Assembly (NCBI GenBank): GCA_021325495.1
Contig: JAJPGZ010000002.1
Location: forward strand, 248,001 to 312,000
Origin: Spartobacteria bacterium
GTDB lineage: Bacteria; Verrucomicrobiota; Verrucomicrobiia; Chthoniobacterales; UBA10450
Direction of reading: 5' to 3'
DNA: 64,000 bases
In this document: positions 48,743 through 57,153 of the stretch, one piece after another
How the letters are laid out: every line of letters starts with the position of its first letter
How positions within the stretch are numbered: position 1 is the stretch's first letter
Translations under genes and position numbers: made by a program
Notes under the pieces: model-generated
Databases searched by the model: none
What the model saw: only the letters and a program-made list of their open reading frames with translations
What the model was told of the DNA's origin: nothing

Positions 48743-48852
48743 GGGGAGCGCAGGCGGCTCGCCTGCTGCTGAAAGCGGCTCGCTTTCGCGAACTTTTAAA
48801 AGATTGTTTCGGCGAGCCGCCGAAACCAGCAGGCGCGCCGCCTGCGCTCCCC
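48743..48852. repeat. 110-base palindrome between pyrR and pyrB
   Basis: Outer arms GGGGAGCGCAGGCGG and CCGCCTGCGCTCCCC are perfect complements, and a second level of pairing (GCTCGCCTGCTG with CAGCAGGCG) extends them. The centre has a further hairpin-forming segment. It fills the 154-base gap between pyrR and pyrB, so the pyr transcript would carry a long hairpin. It may be a mobile dispersed repeat or a regulatory structure. Confidence 0.85.
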
Positions 48853-48874
48853 AGAATTCCACATGAGCGGTGAT

Positions 48875-49423
48875 TCATTTGATCCACACTCCTTCTTCGC
48901 CGTCGATTTGCTCGAGGCGCACTTGCACGTCTTGTTCGAGCGCGGTCGGAAGATTTTTGCCGACATAATCGGCACGGATCGGCAACTCACGATGACCGCG
49001 GTCGATCAGCGCCGCGAGTTGAATGCGCGCGGGTCGACCGAAGGAGCCGATCGCGTCCATGGCCGCACGCACAGTGCGGCCGGTGAAGAGAACGTCATCG
49101 ACGATGATGACGGTGCGACCTTCGAGCGGAAGCGGAAGATTCGACTCGCGCACGACTGGCAATTCGCGGCGCGTGCCGACATCGTCGCGATGCATGGCGA
49201 CATCGATGACGCCGGTGTCGATGTCGATCTTGTCGATTTGCCTAACGAAGTCGGCGATGCGGCGCGCGATCTCGACTCCGCGCGACGGAATGCCGGCGAG
49301 AATGACCGAACGAATGTCCGGATTACGCTCGATGATTTCGTGCGCAATGCGCCGAAGGGCTTTGGTGATTGCCGCCGCGTCCATCACCGGCGACGCGGTC
49401 GAAGTTGATTGTCGATCTTTCAT
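48875..49423 (-). CDS. pyrR: Pyrimidine operon regulator / uracil phosphoribosyltransferase PyrR
   Basis: 182 residues. PRPP-binding motif VIIVDDVLFTGRTVRAAMD and the PyrR element GIPSRGVEIARRIADF. In Firmicutes PyrR binds leader RNA and attenuates pyr transcription. Here it heads pyrR-pyrB-pyrC. ATG 49423 is followed at once by a 10-mer copy, giving MKDRQ. A GGAG box lies upstream of the next in-frame candidate, but family length favours 49423. Confidence 0.92.
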   Translation of the reverse strand: MKDRQSTSTASPVMDAAAITKALRRIAHEIIERNPDIRSVILAGIPSRGVEIARRIADFVRQIDKIDIDTGVIDVAMHRDDVGTRRELPVVRESNLPLPLEGRTVIIVDDVLFTGRTVRAAMDAIGSFGRPARIQLAALIDRGHRELPIRADYVGKNLPTALEQDVQVRLEQIDGEEGVWIK

Positions 49424-49468
49424 TCGTCCTTCGCGACCTCGCAGGATCGCGTTAAAGGAGTACAAAAT

Positions 49469-49714
49469 TTAGGAGGCGGCCTTCGCGGTGCTCGCCTCCT
49501 TCATTCTTCGCGTCCGCCAATTGGAGCGATGTTTTACGATCCAATCGAGGAGCGCCTTTTCAAAGCCGATGTCTTTGCCGGCTTTTTCGCTCTCAATCCA
49601 TTTGTGTTTCAAAATTTCTTCGCGCTCAGCGAGGAACTCTTTATACAGGCTCGAGTTCTTCACGAACTGCGACTCCGCCTCTTTCGTGGCAGGCATGTCG
49701 CGATTCTCTTTCAT
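49469..49714 (-). CDS. Small conserved-looking protein, unknown
   Basis: 81 residues, charged and helical (LAEREEILKHKWIESEKAGKDIG). The HKWIESEKAG stretch recalls short bacterial proteins of unknown function, but I cannot name the family. ATG 49714 or 49696. It sits 45 bases upstream of pyrR on the same strand, possibly in its operon. Confidence 0.6.
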   Translation of the reverse strand: MKENRDMPATKEAESQFVKNSSLYKEFLAEREEILKHKWIESEKAGKDIGFEKALLDWIVKHRSNWRTRRMKEASTAKAAS

Positions 49715-49803
49715 AAAACTGGGCCAGCGTCAACCGTTTCGGCGGTTTTGGTTCGACGTTGCATTGTCGATCTTTCTTCAAGCATAGCGCGTTCCGCGCA
49801 CTT

Positions 49804-50853
49804 TCAGTCGAGTGCGCGGCGCAGTTGTTCCGCAATTTTATTAAACTCGGTCACGACCGCGGAGTTGCTCGCATTGGCTTCGGCCACAATGGGCAAGCCG
49901 CGATCGCCAGCCTCGCGCGTGGCGATGTCGATCGGGATCTGGCCCAACAGCGGGACGCGTAGTCGCTTCGCTTCGCGCGCGCCGCCGCCGCTGCCAAAAA
50001 TCTCGTAACGATTGCCGTCGTTAGGGCAAATGAAGTAGCTCATGTTCTCGACCAGACCGAGCACGGGCACGTTCACTTTTTCGAACATGGTCGCAGCCTT
50101 GCGCGCGTCGATGAGCGCGACTTCCTGCGGCGTCGTCACGATGATCGCGCCGGCAAGCGCGACCGTTTGCACGATGGTGAGCTGAATGTCGCCAGTGCCC
50201 GGCGGAAGATCGAGCACGAGAAAATCGAGCTCGCCCCATTCGACCTGCCGCAAAAATTGTTGCGTGTAACGCGTCACCATCGGCCCGCGCAAAATCGCCG
50301 GCGAAGTGTCGTCGAGCAGAAATCCCATCGACATCAGTTTCAATCCGTACTGCTCGATCGGAATGATTTTGTTTTCGTCCGTCGCGGTCGGTCGATCGCG
50401 CGAGCCGAACATGAGCGCGATGCTCGGGCCGTAGATGTCGCAATCGCAAAGACCGACGGAGTGATTGTCGATCTTGCGCAAAGCGAGCGCGAGGTTCGCG
50501 GCGATGGTCGATTTGCCGACGCCGCCTTTTCCGCTCGCGACCGCGATGACGTGTTTGATGCCGGGAATTCGTTGCGCGCCCATGGGCGCGCCGGCGCCGC
50601 CCGGTGGCGCGTGGATGTCGATCAAAACTTTCGCGGTCTGCACGCCGTTGATCGCGCGCAAAGTTTTTTCGGCATCGCTTTTGATCGTGGCCGGAATGTT
50701 CGGGTCGTTAGTCGCGAGCGCGAGCTGCACGCGCACTTCGCCATTGTCGATCTTGATTCCCTTCACGAGACCGAACGAAACGATGTCGCGGCTAAAGCCG
50801 GGATACTTCACCGCTTTCAACGCGTCGCGCACGTTCTCTTCCGTCAATGTCAT
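49804..50853 (-). CDS. mrp: Mrp/ApbC-family iron-sulfur carrier ATPase
   Basis: About 349 residues. An N-terminal MIP18-like domain is followed by the P-loop ASGKGGVGKSTIAANLALAL and the Mrp elements DCDIYGPSIALMFG and DLPPGTGDIQLTI. SYFICPNDGNRYEIFG holds a single Cys; a CxxC pair is not seen there. It probably transfers Fe-S clusters. Start 50853 (MTLTEENV) fits the family; 50877 is also open. Confidence 0.92.
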   Translation of the reverse strand: MTLTEENVRDALKAVKYPGFSRDIVSFGLVKGIKIDNGEVRVQLALATNDPNIPATIKSDAEKTLRAINGVQTAKVLIDIHAPPGGAGAPMGAQRIPGIKHVIAVASGKGGVGKSTIAANLALALRKIDNHSVGLCDCDIYGPSIALMFGSRDRPTATDENKIIPIEQYGLKLMSMGFLLDDTSPAILRGPMVTRYTQQFLRQVEWGELDFLVLDLPPGTGDIQLTIVQTVALAGAIIVTTPQEVALIDARKAATMFEKVNVPVLGLVENMSYFICPNDGNRYEIFGSGGGAREAKRLRVPLLGQIPIDIATREAGDRGLPIVAEANASNSAVVTEFNKIAEQLRRALD

Positions 50854-50910
50854 CGACGGCAAACGTACGCAGCCCATTGATTGCGTAAAGATGCGCGGCG
50901 GGGACGGCGA

Positions 50911-51723
50911 TTAGGATGGATCTATATTTTTTTCGCGCCGATGTTTCGCCAAACGGCGCCATGTCGAAGCGACGATGGCGGTGATGCAAAGGCCTAACGA
51001 CAGCAACGCCGGGTTCGTCTCCGGCACGACCGTGTAGTCAATATTGTCGATCCCGATGTGTTGATAGGTCGGATCGGCAAACATTGAACCGCTACTGTAA
51101 GTGAAAGTGAAAGAGCTGATGCCGGTGCCATCAAATGTGATGGTGGCGTTACCCAAATTCGAGCCGGCTCCTTTATCGACCGTGCTGACTATGCCGGTCA
51201 ACGTTTGATTAGTCCCAGAGCCGCTAAGCGTCGCGTTAGCTCCGACATTGGTGATGGTCGGCGCAATGGTGCCGGCAGTCGAGTTCGCCGTGATCGAGCT
51301 GATCACATCCTGATAGGTGTTGCCGCTCGCATTCGAGAAATCGATGTCGAACAAGTTAAATGAAACATGGTTCACGCCCGGACTGGTAAACGAAATTGTG
51401 ACCGTGACCGATTGCGCGTTGCTCGCGAGATTGAGCGCGAGCTCGAGAGTCGAATGCCCGGGCGACAAACCGCCATCGAATGCATTGGTGATCGCGGGCG
51501 TTTGCGGATTACCTGTCGCTAACGACGGCTGCAGTTGACCGGTATCACCGGTCACCGCCACCGTGAGGTCGTTGCCGGGATTCGCAGGATCGACATCGTA
51601 CGAGTTGCTCAATGAGCCCGGGGTCCAGGTCACGGTGCTCCAGTCAACAAGGATGGCCCGCGCGCTGATTAAGCTCGCAAAAAAGATAAAAACAACGGCG
51701 CAGAACAGGCGGGACATTGCCAC
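50911..51723 (-). CDS. PEP-CTERM-like exported protein
   Basis: 270 residues. Signal peptide (LFCAVVFIFFASLISARA), beta-rich mature part, and a C-terminal sorting-like tail: VPETNPALLSLGLCITAIVASTWRRLAKHRR, that is VPE, a membrane helix and an Arg cluster. Such tails are processed by exosortases in Gram-negative bacteria with extracellular polymer. No exosortase gene is in the window. Confidence 0.78.
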   Translation of the reverse strand: MAMSRLFCAVVFIFFASLISARAILVDWSTVTWTPGSLSNSYDVDPANPGNDLTVAVTGDTGQLQPSLATGNPQTPAITNAFDGGLSPGHSTLELALNLASNAQSVTVTISFTSPGVNHVSFNLFDIDFSNASGNTYQDVISSITANSTAGTIAPTITNVGANATLSGSGTNQTLTGIVSTVDKGAGSNLGNATITFDGTGISSFTFTYSSGSMFADPTYQHIGIDNIDYTVVPETNPALLSLGLCITAIVASTWRRLAKHRREKNIDPS

Positions 51724-51812
51724 CTATTAAGCAACTGGAATGCCCGGAAATCTTTTGCGCGCAGCTAGTTGTAAACTGCAAAGGAGCCAGGGTTGACGAT
51801 GTCGATCTTACG

Positions 51813-53276
51813 CTAACGCGCCAATGGCACTTCGGCGTTAGCCACGGCGTAGGCCCACACCGCAACGACAGCGGAATTTTCCGCCAGCTCGTGCGGATTG
51901 ATTTTATCGAGCGTGTCCGCGGCGGTGTGATGATAATTGAAATAGAACCGGCTGTCCTGGATCGGCGCGAAGGCGGGCACGTTCGCTTTCTCCAGCGGCT
52001 CGATATCGGCGCCGGCGTGTTCGGTGAATTCCAAAACGCCCGCGCCCGATTCCTGTAAAATAGCGGCGATAGGCGCGAGCATCTTTTTCACTTCCGGTTT
52101 GGTTTTCATGCGGATGCCTAACGGATGGCCGGCGCCATTGTCTGTTTCCATCGCAGCGAAGTGATTGTCGATCTTGCCGGCATTATCGGCGGCGTATTGC
52201 TTCGAGCCGGCGCTGCCATTTTCCTCATTCATCCACGCGATCACGCGAATGGTTCGCTTCGGTTTCAAATGCAATTTCTGAATCAGGTTCGCCGCTTCCA
52301 TGGAAACGGCGACGCCGGCGCCATCGTCGATCGCGCCCGTCCCGAGATCCCACGAATCGAGATGGCCGGAAACAATGACGATTTGTTCGGGATGTTCGCT
52401 GCCTTTGATGTCGCCGATGACGTTTGCGCTTTCGACCTCGGGCAAAGTTTGCGGCGTCAAAACTAACTTCATTTTCACCGGGCCTTGTTTTGCAAGATCG
52501 ACAATTAAATCTGCGTCCTCGGCCGTGACCGCGGCCGCCGGAATTTTCGGGACCGCGTCCGCGTATGTTGTCATGCCCGTGTGCGGAATCCGATATTCCT
52601 CGCCGCCAACCGACCGAATTAAACACGCGACCGCACCTTGTCGCGCCGCTGCGCTCGGACCGTCGCTGCGATAAACAACCGCTTCGCCGTAGGCCTCACC
52701 GCCGCGGCCTTCCGCCGCGATGCGCTTGTCGAAATGATAATCGAACAAAACAATTTTCCCGGCGACCCGGTCGCGCGGCAGCGTTTTCAGATCTTCAAAA
52801 TTTTTCACCGCGATCACTTCGGCGGTGATCCCGTCGGGCGGCGTCGCCACGCTCCCGCCCAGCGCGCACAAAATGATTTTCTGCGTCGTGTTCGCCGCCA
52901 TTCCCGGCCACTCCACGAGCGCGGCTGTTTCTTCACCGCGCACCCAATGCGGCACCATCACTTTTTCGAGCTGAACCTCACAGCCTAACGATTTCAATTC
53001 GCCGGCAACATATTCGACCGCTTTCGCCGCCTGGGTCGATCCGCTCAGTCGCGGGCCGATGTTGTTCGCAAGATGCGCGACTTGTTTGTAAGCGTAATCG
53101 CTCGGGAGGGCGGCTTGTTGGATTCGTTTCAAATCGGCCAGCGTTTGCGCGGAAAAAACGATCGGCGTCGCGGTCGGCGATGGCGAAGGAGTAGATGTCG
53201 ATCTTGCGAAGGGCGATTGCGCGCTCGCGCTCACGCTCACTAGGAGTGCGCAAAAGAGAATAACAATGAATTCCAT
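51813..53276 (-). CDS. Secreted M28-family aminopeptidase/carboxypeptidase Q-like
   Basis: 487 residues. A signal peptide and a Ser/Thr/Pro-rich spacer precede an M28 zinc peptidase with a PA insertion. IVSGHLDSWDLGTGAIDDGAGVA provides the first ligands and the bridging Asp; WMNEENGSAGSKQ provides the catalytic and ligand Glu. It likely digests peptides in the periplasm or outside. Motif copies lie at 52165, 52494 and 53195. Confidence 0.92.
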   Translation of the reverse strand: MEFIVILFCALLVSVSASAQSPFARSTSTPSPSPTATPIVFSAQTLADLKRIQQAALPSDYAYKQVAHLANNIGPRLSGSTQAAKAVEYVAGELKSLGCEVQLEKVMVPHWVRGEETAALVEWPGMAANTTQKIILCALGGSVATPPDGITAEVIAVKNFEDLKTLPRDRVAGKIVLFDYHFDKRIAAEGRGGEAYGEAVVYRSDGPSAAARQGAVACLIRSVGGEEYRIPHTGMTTYADAVPKIPAAAVTAEDADLIVDLAKQGPVKMKLVLTPQTLPEVESANVIGDIKGSEHPEQIVIVSGHLDSWDLGTGAIDDGAGVAVSMEAANLIQKLHLKPKRTIRVIAWMNEENGSAGSKQYAADNAGKIDNHFAAMETDNGAGHPLGIRMKTKPEVKKMLAPIAAILQESGAGVLEFTEHAGADIEPLEKANVPAFAPIQDSRFYFNYHHTAADTLDKINPHELAENSAVVAVWAYAVANAEVPLAR

Positions 53277-53288
53277 CGCGGCAGACAT

Positions 53289-53723
53289 TTAAGGCGCGGA
53301 ATCGGCGCCGTAGCTGTGATAGCGATAAACGATTTTTTGGTCTTCGCCGCCTTGCGCGCGCTGCAATTGATCGAGCGCGTCTTTGTCCGCTTCGGGCTGC
53401 GATTTCCCGCGGCCGACCACCATGACATCTTTTCCGGCCGAAGTTTTGCCACGAGCGCACGCGACGTAGCCGGTGGCGTCGGATTGCGCGAGCACTTCTG
53501 TCCGCGCCGATTTTCCTTTTCGTTTCCGCAGATCGCGCAAGGCAGCTTCGCGCGCCGCTGCGCCGTCTTTGTAATCGCGACCTCCTTTCGGCGTGGAGGA
53601 ACAATAATAGGTCCACGTCGTCCAGACCCCATCGGAATTGTAGCCGACAACGACGGCGTCGCCCGCCAGGAGTGCGGCCGCTCCGCCTAACGAACCGATC
53701 AATGCCAGCGCCGCGATTTTCAG
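53289..53723 (-). CDS. Secreted DUF4189-like protein with a probable CTG start
   Basis: The frame shows DATGYVACARGK and KTSAGKDVMVVGRGKSQPEADKDAL, similar to DUF4189-type small domains. No ATG, GTG or TTG gives a sensible start, but CTG 53723 yields MKIAALALIGSLGGAAALLAG, a good signal peptide. CTG overlaps the TGA stop of the upstream gene (CTGA), the same geometry as the ATGA overlaps here. Longer frames up to 53867 would run inside the neighbouring gene. Confidence 0.65.
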   Translation of the reverse strand: MKIAALALIGSLGGAAALLAGDAVVVGYNSDGVWTTWTYYCSSTPKGGRDYKDGAAAREAALRDLRKRKGKSARTEVLAQSDATGYVACARGKTSAGKDVMVVGRGKSQPEADKDALDQLQRAQGGEDQKIVYRYHSYGADSAP

Positions 53724-54145
53724 CTTCGCCGCCCCTCTTCGAAATCCATCAAGTCGGGCATCGTCAAAATGTCGTCGCGATTTTCGATTCCGAGTTTCTG
53801 CTTGGCCTGTTGCAACACGGGCGTGGCGAAATCGCGAAAGCCAATCTTGGACGCGAATGCATTCCACAGGAAAATGTCGCCTTCGTTAGGCCGGCGGCCG
53901 TTTTCGAAACACCACTCCAGGATCTCTTCGTCGGTCCCGCCTTTTTTTACGCGCTCACAAAGATCGACATGTTTAATGCGAAGAAAATTGCAGAGCGCCC
54001 CATCGGCCGACCGCGGCGCGCCGAAGTTTTTGTGATATTCCTCCGGCAAATCGCCGCAGCCGTGCAGCCGGATCTTGTCCAGCATGCGCGGGAAGTACAT
54101 CATGCCCTTGCAGGATTCGTTAGGGCTTTTCGGAAAGGCCACCAT
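53720..54145 (-). CDS. DUF5069 family protein
   Basis: 141 residues. FPRMLDKIRLHGCGDLPEEYHKNFG is the family start; FASKIGFRDFATPVLQQAKQKLG continues it. Function unknown; I associate the family with Verrucomicrobia and Planctomycetes. It starts at 54145 with a 10-mer motif copy overlapping the ATG region (54144-54154) and another copy 16 bases further upstream. Confidence 0.78.
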   Translation of the reverse strand: MVAFPKSPNESCKGMMYFPRMLDKIRLHGCGDLPEEYHKNFGAPRSADGALCNFLRIKHVDLCERVKKGGTDEEILEWCFENGRRPNEGDIFLWNAFASKIGFRDFATPVLQQAKQKLGIENRDDILTMPDLMDFEEGRRS

Positions 54146-54170
54146 GTCGATCTTGGAAGATGTCGATCTT
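54144..54170. repeat. Tandem pair of the 10-mer motif between gdhA and the DUF5069 gene
   Basis: Two copies of ATGTCGATCTT start at 54144 and 54160, 16 bases apart and in the same orientation. They fill the whole gap between the gdhA stop and the next start on the - strand. The gdhA stop codon TAA itself lies in the second copy's flank. Confidence 0.9.
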
Positions 54171-55530
54171 ACACGATGCCCTGATCCATCATCGCGTTCG
54201 CCACTTTAAGGAAGCCGGCGATGTTCGCGCCGTTCACGTAATTCCCCGGCGTGCCGTATTTTTCCGCGGTGCGATAACAGGTCGCGTGGATCGTGCGCAT
54301 GATGTTGTAAAGGCGGTTATCCACTTCTTCGCGCGTCCACGAGATGCGCATCGAGTTTTGCGCCATCTCCAATCCTGAAGTGGCGACGCCGCCCGCGTTC
54401 GCCGCTTTGCCCGGCCCGAACAAAATGCCGGCGTCAATGAATTGATTGATCGCGTCGATCGTGCTCGGCATGTTCGCGCCTTCGCTCACGACGTAAACGC
54501 CGTTGCGCAAAAGATTCGCGGCGTCTTTGCCATTGATCTCGTTTTGCGTCGCGCTCGGAAACGCGCACTGCGCTTTGTGATTCCAAAGCGGATTATGGTC
54601 TAACGACTTGTCGATCTTAGTGAAGACTGCGCCTTTGAATTTATCGGCGTATTCGGAAATGCGGCCGCGACGCACGTTTTTTAGCTCCATGACAAAGTTG
54701 AGTTTGTCACGATCGATCCCTTCCTCGTCGTAGATGTATCCGGTCGAATCGGAAAGCGTGACCGCCTTCGCGCCGAGCGTGATCAATTTCTCCACCGTGT
54801 ATTGCGCGACATTTCCGCTGCCGGAAACCAGCGCGACTTTGTCTTTCAATCCTTCCTTGCGCGTCTTCAACATTTCGTCTGCGAAATAAACCGCGCCGTA
54901 ACCCGTCGCTTCCGGCCGAATGACTGAGCCACCCCAGGTCAAACCTTTGCCCGTCATCACGCCGGTGAATTCGTTCTTTAGCTTTTTGTACATGCCGAAC
55001 AAAAATCCGATCTCTCGCGCGCCCACGCCGATGTCGCCCGCGGGCACGTCCGTTTCCGGGCCGACGTGCCGAAACAATTCGCACATGAACGCCTGACAAA
55101 ATCGCATCACTTCCTGATCGCTCCGACCATGCGGATCGAAATCGGCGCCGCCTTTGCCGCCGCCCATCGGCAAAGTCGTTAGGGCATTTTTGAAGACTTG
55201 TTCGAAGGCGAGAAATTTCAAGATGCCGAGATTGACCGTGGAATGAAAACGCAGGCCGCCTTTGTAGGGACCGATCGCGCTGTTCATTTGAATGCGGTAA
55301 CCGCGATTGACGCGGATCTCGCCGGCATCGTCCTGCCACGGCACGCGAAACATGACGACCCGTTCCGGTTCGATGATGCGCTCGAGGATTTTGTTTTTCC
55401 GAAACTCCGGATGTCGATCCAGCGCGAGCGTGAGCGATTCCGCGACTTCCTGCACCGCCTGGTGAAACTCCGGCTCGGCCGGGTTTTTGGCTTTCACCTC
55501 GGCCAATAAATTCGAAGCGTACGTGTCCAT
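54169..55530 (-). CDS. gdhA: NADP-specific glutamate dehydrogenase
   Basis: 453 residues, typical for the hexameric bacterial enzyme. The catalytic region PMGGGKGGADFDPHGRSD, the DIGVGAREIGFLFG stretch and the Rossmann SGSGNVAQYTVEKL are present. It aminates 2-oxoglutarate, assimilating ammonium. Only one 10-mer copy lies inside (54608), a low density that fits its strong conservation. Start at 55530 (MDTYASNLL). Confidence 0.95.
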   Translation of the reverse strand: MDTYASNLLAEVKAKNPAEPEFHQAVQEVAESLTLALDRHPEFRKNKILERIIEPERVVMFRVPWQDDAGEIRVNRGYRIQMNSAIGPYKGGLRFHSTVNLGILKFLAFEQVFKNALTTLPMGGGKGGADFDPHGRSDQEVMRFCQAFMCELFRHVGPETDVPAGDIGVGAREIGFLFGMYKKLKNEFTGVMTGKGLTWGGSVIRPEATGYGAVYFADEMLKTRKEGLKDKVALVSGSGNVAQYTVEKLITLGAKAVTLSDSTGYIYDEEGIDRDKLNFVMELKNVRRGRISEYADKFKGAVFTKIDKSLDHNPLWNHKAQCAFPSATQNEINGKDAANLLRNGVYVVSEGANMPSTIDAINQFIDAGILFGPGKAANAGGVATSGLEMAQNSMRISWTREEVDNRLYNIMRTIHATCYRTAEKYGTPGNYVNGANIAGFLKVANAMMDQGIV

Positions 55531-55570
55531 CTCGCGCGTGAGCCGGAACTAAAGCACAGGTGAGCGGTAG

Positions 55571-55596
55571 TTGTCGATCTTGCGCAAGATCGACAA
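55571..55596. promoter_or_regulatory. Perfect 26-base palindrome built from two facing 10-mer motifs
   Basis: A TTGTCGATCTT copy and an AAGATCGACAA copy face each other across GCGC, forming a perfect inverted repeat. It is in the 93-base gap between the divergent gdhA and Kir-channel genes, so it lies upstream of both starts and is not a terminator of either. It could be an operator or a paired recognition site. Confidence 0.7.
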
Positions 55597-55623
55597 TCGC
55601 CTTTTGTGCGACATCGTTAAGGC

Positions 55624-56526
55624 ATGCGGCGCCGCAATGCTCCCATTCCGATCCGTTCCGGGCGCACGGAATTTTTGAAGATCAACGCCGCGCGCGGCGG
55701 ATGGCGCGACGGTTATCATTGGGTCCTGTCGCTGAACTGGCCGCAGTTCGCGCTCTTTCTCCTCGCCAGTTACCTCACGATCAATCTTCTCTTCGGCGCG
55801 CTTTATTGGATGAGCGACGGCATCGCCGATCTGCCGCCCGGATTTCCGTATGCGTTCTTCTTCAGCGTGGAAACGCTCGCGACCGTCGGTTACGGCCACA
55901 ACTATCCCGCGACGCTTACCGCCCACGTCATTGTTACGATCGAAATCTTCATCGGCATGATCTGGCTCGCGGTCATCACCGGTTTGATTTTCGTTAGGTT
56001 CGCGCGCCCGACGGCGCGGATTTTGTTCAGCAATTCGGTCACGATTGGTAATCACGACGGAAAACTTTCGCTCATGTTTCGCGTGGCGAACCTGCGCCAC
56101 ACCAGCATGGCCGACGCGCGGTTCCGCATCATTCTCTCGCGCGACGAACCGGTGCTCGAAGGCGAAATCATCCGCCGGTTTTATCCGCTCAAGGTTTACC
56201 CGGCGCACATGATCCGTTTTCCGGCCGCGCTCGTCATTCGTCACACCATCGAGCAAGACAGTCCGTTACATGGCGAAACGGCAGAGTCGCTCAAAAAATC
56301 GGACGCGTTCTTTCTCGCATCCGTCACTTCCTACGAAGAAGTCATCGCCGCGTCCGTGCAAAGTCAGCAGGATTACACCTACGCAGACATTCGCTGGGGT
56401 GAACGTTTCGTCGACATCTACGAAGAGGTCGGCGACGGAAAATTGCAGGTCGACTACGGCCGCATTCACGACACCGAACCGGTGCCGGCGGTAAGTAACT
56501 TGTCGATCTTACCGCGAGAGAATTAA
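55624..56526 (+). CDS. Inward-rectifier (KirBac-like) potassium channel
   Basis: 300 residues. An amphipathic N-terminus, two membrane helices and a pore with TVGYGH (about residue 88) as selectivity filter. A beta-rich cytoplasmic Kir domain follows (RVANLRHTSMADARFRIIL). Passive potassium flow gated by ligand or lipid is expected. It ends close to a 10-mer copy (56500). Confidence 0.9.
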   Translation: MRRRNAPIPIRSGRTEFLKINAARGGWRDGYHWVLSLNWPQFALFLLASYLTINLLFGALYWMSDGIADLPPGFPYAFFFSVETLATVGYGHNYPATLTAHVIVTIEIFIGMIWLAVITGLIFVRFARPTARILFSNSVTIGNHDGKLSLMFRVANLRHTSMADARFRIILSRDEPVLEGEIIRRFYPLKVYPAHMIRFPAALVIRHTIEQDSPLHGETAESLKKSDAFFLASVTSYEEVIAASVQSQQDYTYADIRWGERFVDIYEEVGDGKLQVDYGRIHDTEPVPAVSNLSILPREN

Positions 56527-56538
56527 CGCTCGCTCGTT

Positions 56539-57075
56539 TTAGGAAGGCGAGGGTGAGGGTGATGCGGCCGGCTTCGTCGTTTTCTTTTTCTTTGGCGCGG
56601 GTGCCGCCTTCGGCTTCGCGATTGTTTTCTTTACCTCTTCCTTCAACGCCGGCGGCGAATTCTTCAGTACTTTAACTTCGGTCGAGGTGAGTGCGGTCGA
56701 AGTCACCGCGATCGGAGTCGCTTGCGGTTCGGCCTTGTGCCGCCGGGCAAGTTCCTGGCGCGCTAACGCCAAAATATCTGCCGCGGCCGCAGTGTGGCCA
56801 CGCGCGCTTTCGCAATTGTAGGCCTGCATCAAAAGATAAAACGCGACGTCGTCCTGATTGACAGTCTGATACGTGTTGTTGACCACGTTCTTGTAACTGC
56901 CGCTCACCTCCCCGCCGGAAATCGCGGTGCTGATCGCGTTCGCAGCCACTTTGGCCGAAGCTTCTTTGTCCGTTCCCACGACCGACGGCGGCGGCTTGAT
57001 ATCGCAGGTGGTTTTGCACGACACCAGCGCGCTTCCGAAAATCAAACAAGATAAAATGCGAATCGATGTTTTCAT
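56539..57075 (-). CDS. Putative lipoprotein, unknown
   Basis: 178 residues. Lipobox-like FGSALVSCKTTC, a helical central part and a Lys/Pro/Ala-rich C-terminal tail (AKPKAAPAPKKKKTTKPAASPSPSPS). The tail suggests binding to cell wall or nucleic acid, without proof. No family found. Confidence 0.6.
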   Translation of the reverse strand: MKTSIRILSCLIFGSALVSCKTTCDIKPPPSVVGTDKEASAKVAANAISTAISGGEVSGSYKNVVNNTYQTVNQDDVAFYLLMQAYNCESARGHTAAAADILALARQELARRHKAEPQATPIAVTSTALTSTEVKVLKNSPPALKEEVKKTIAKPKAAPAPKKKKTTKPAASPSPSPS

Positions 57076-57153
57076 ACGCTCACTCCCTTATCGCGCGAGC
57101 GTTTCAAAAGCGCGTGGAGGTGTCGAGAATTTTGCTAAGATGGGAGCGAACTG

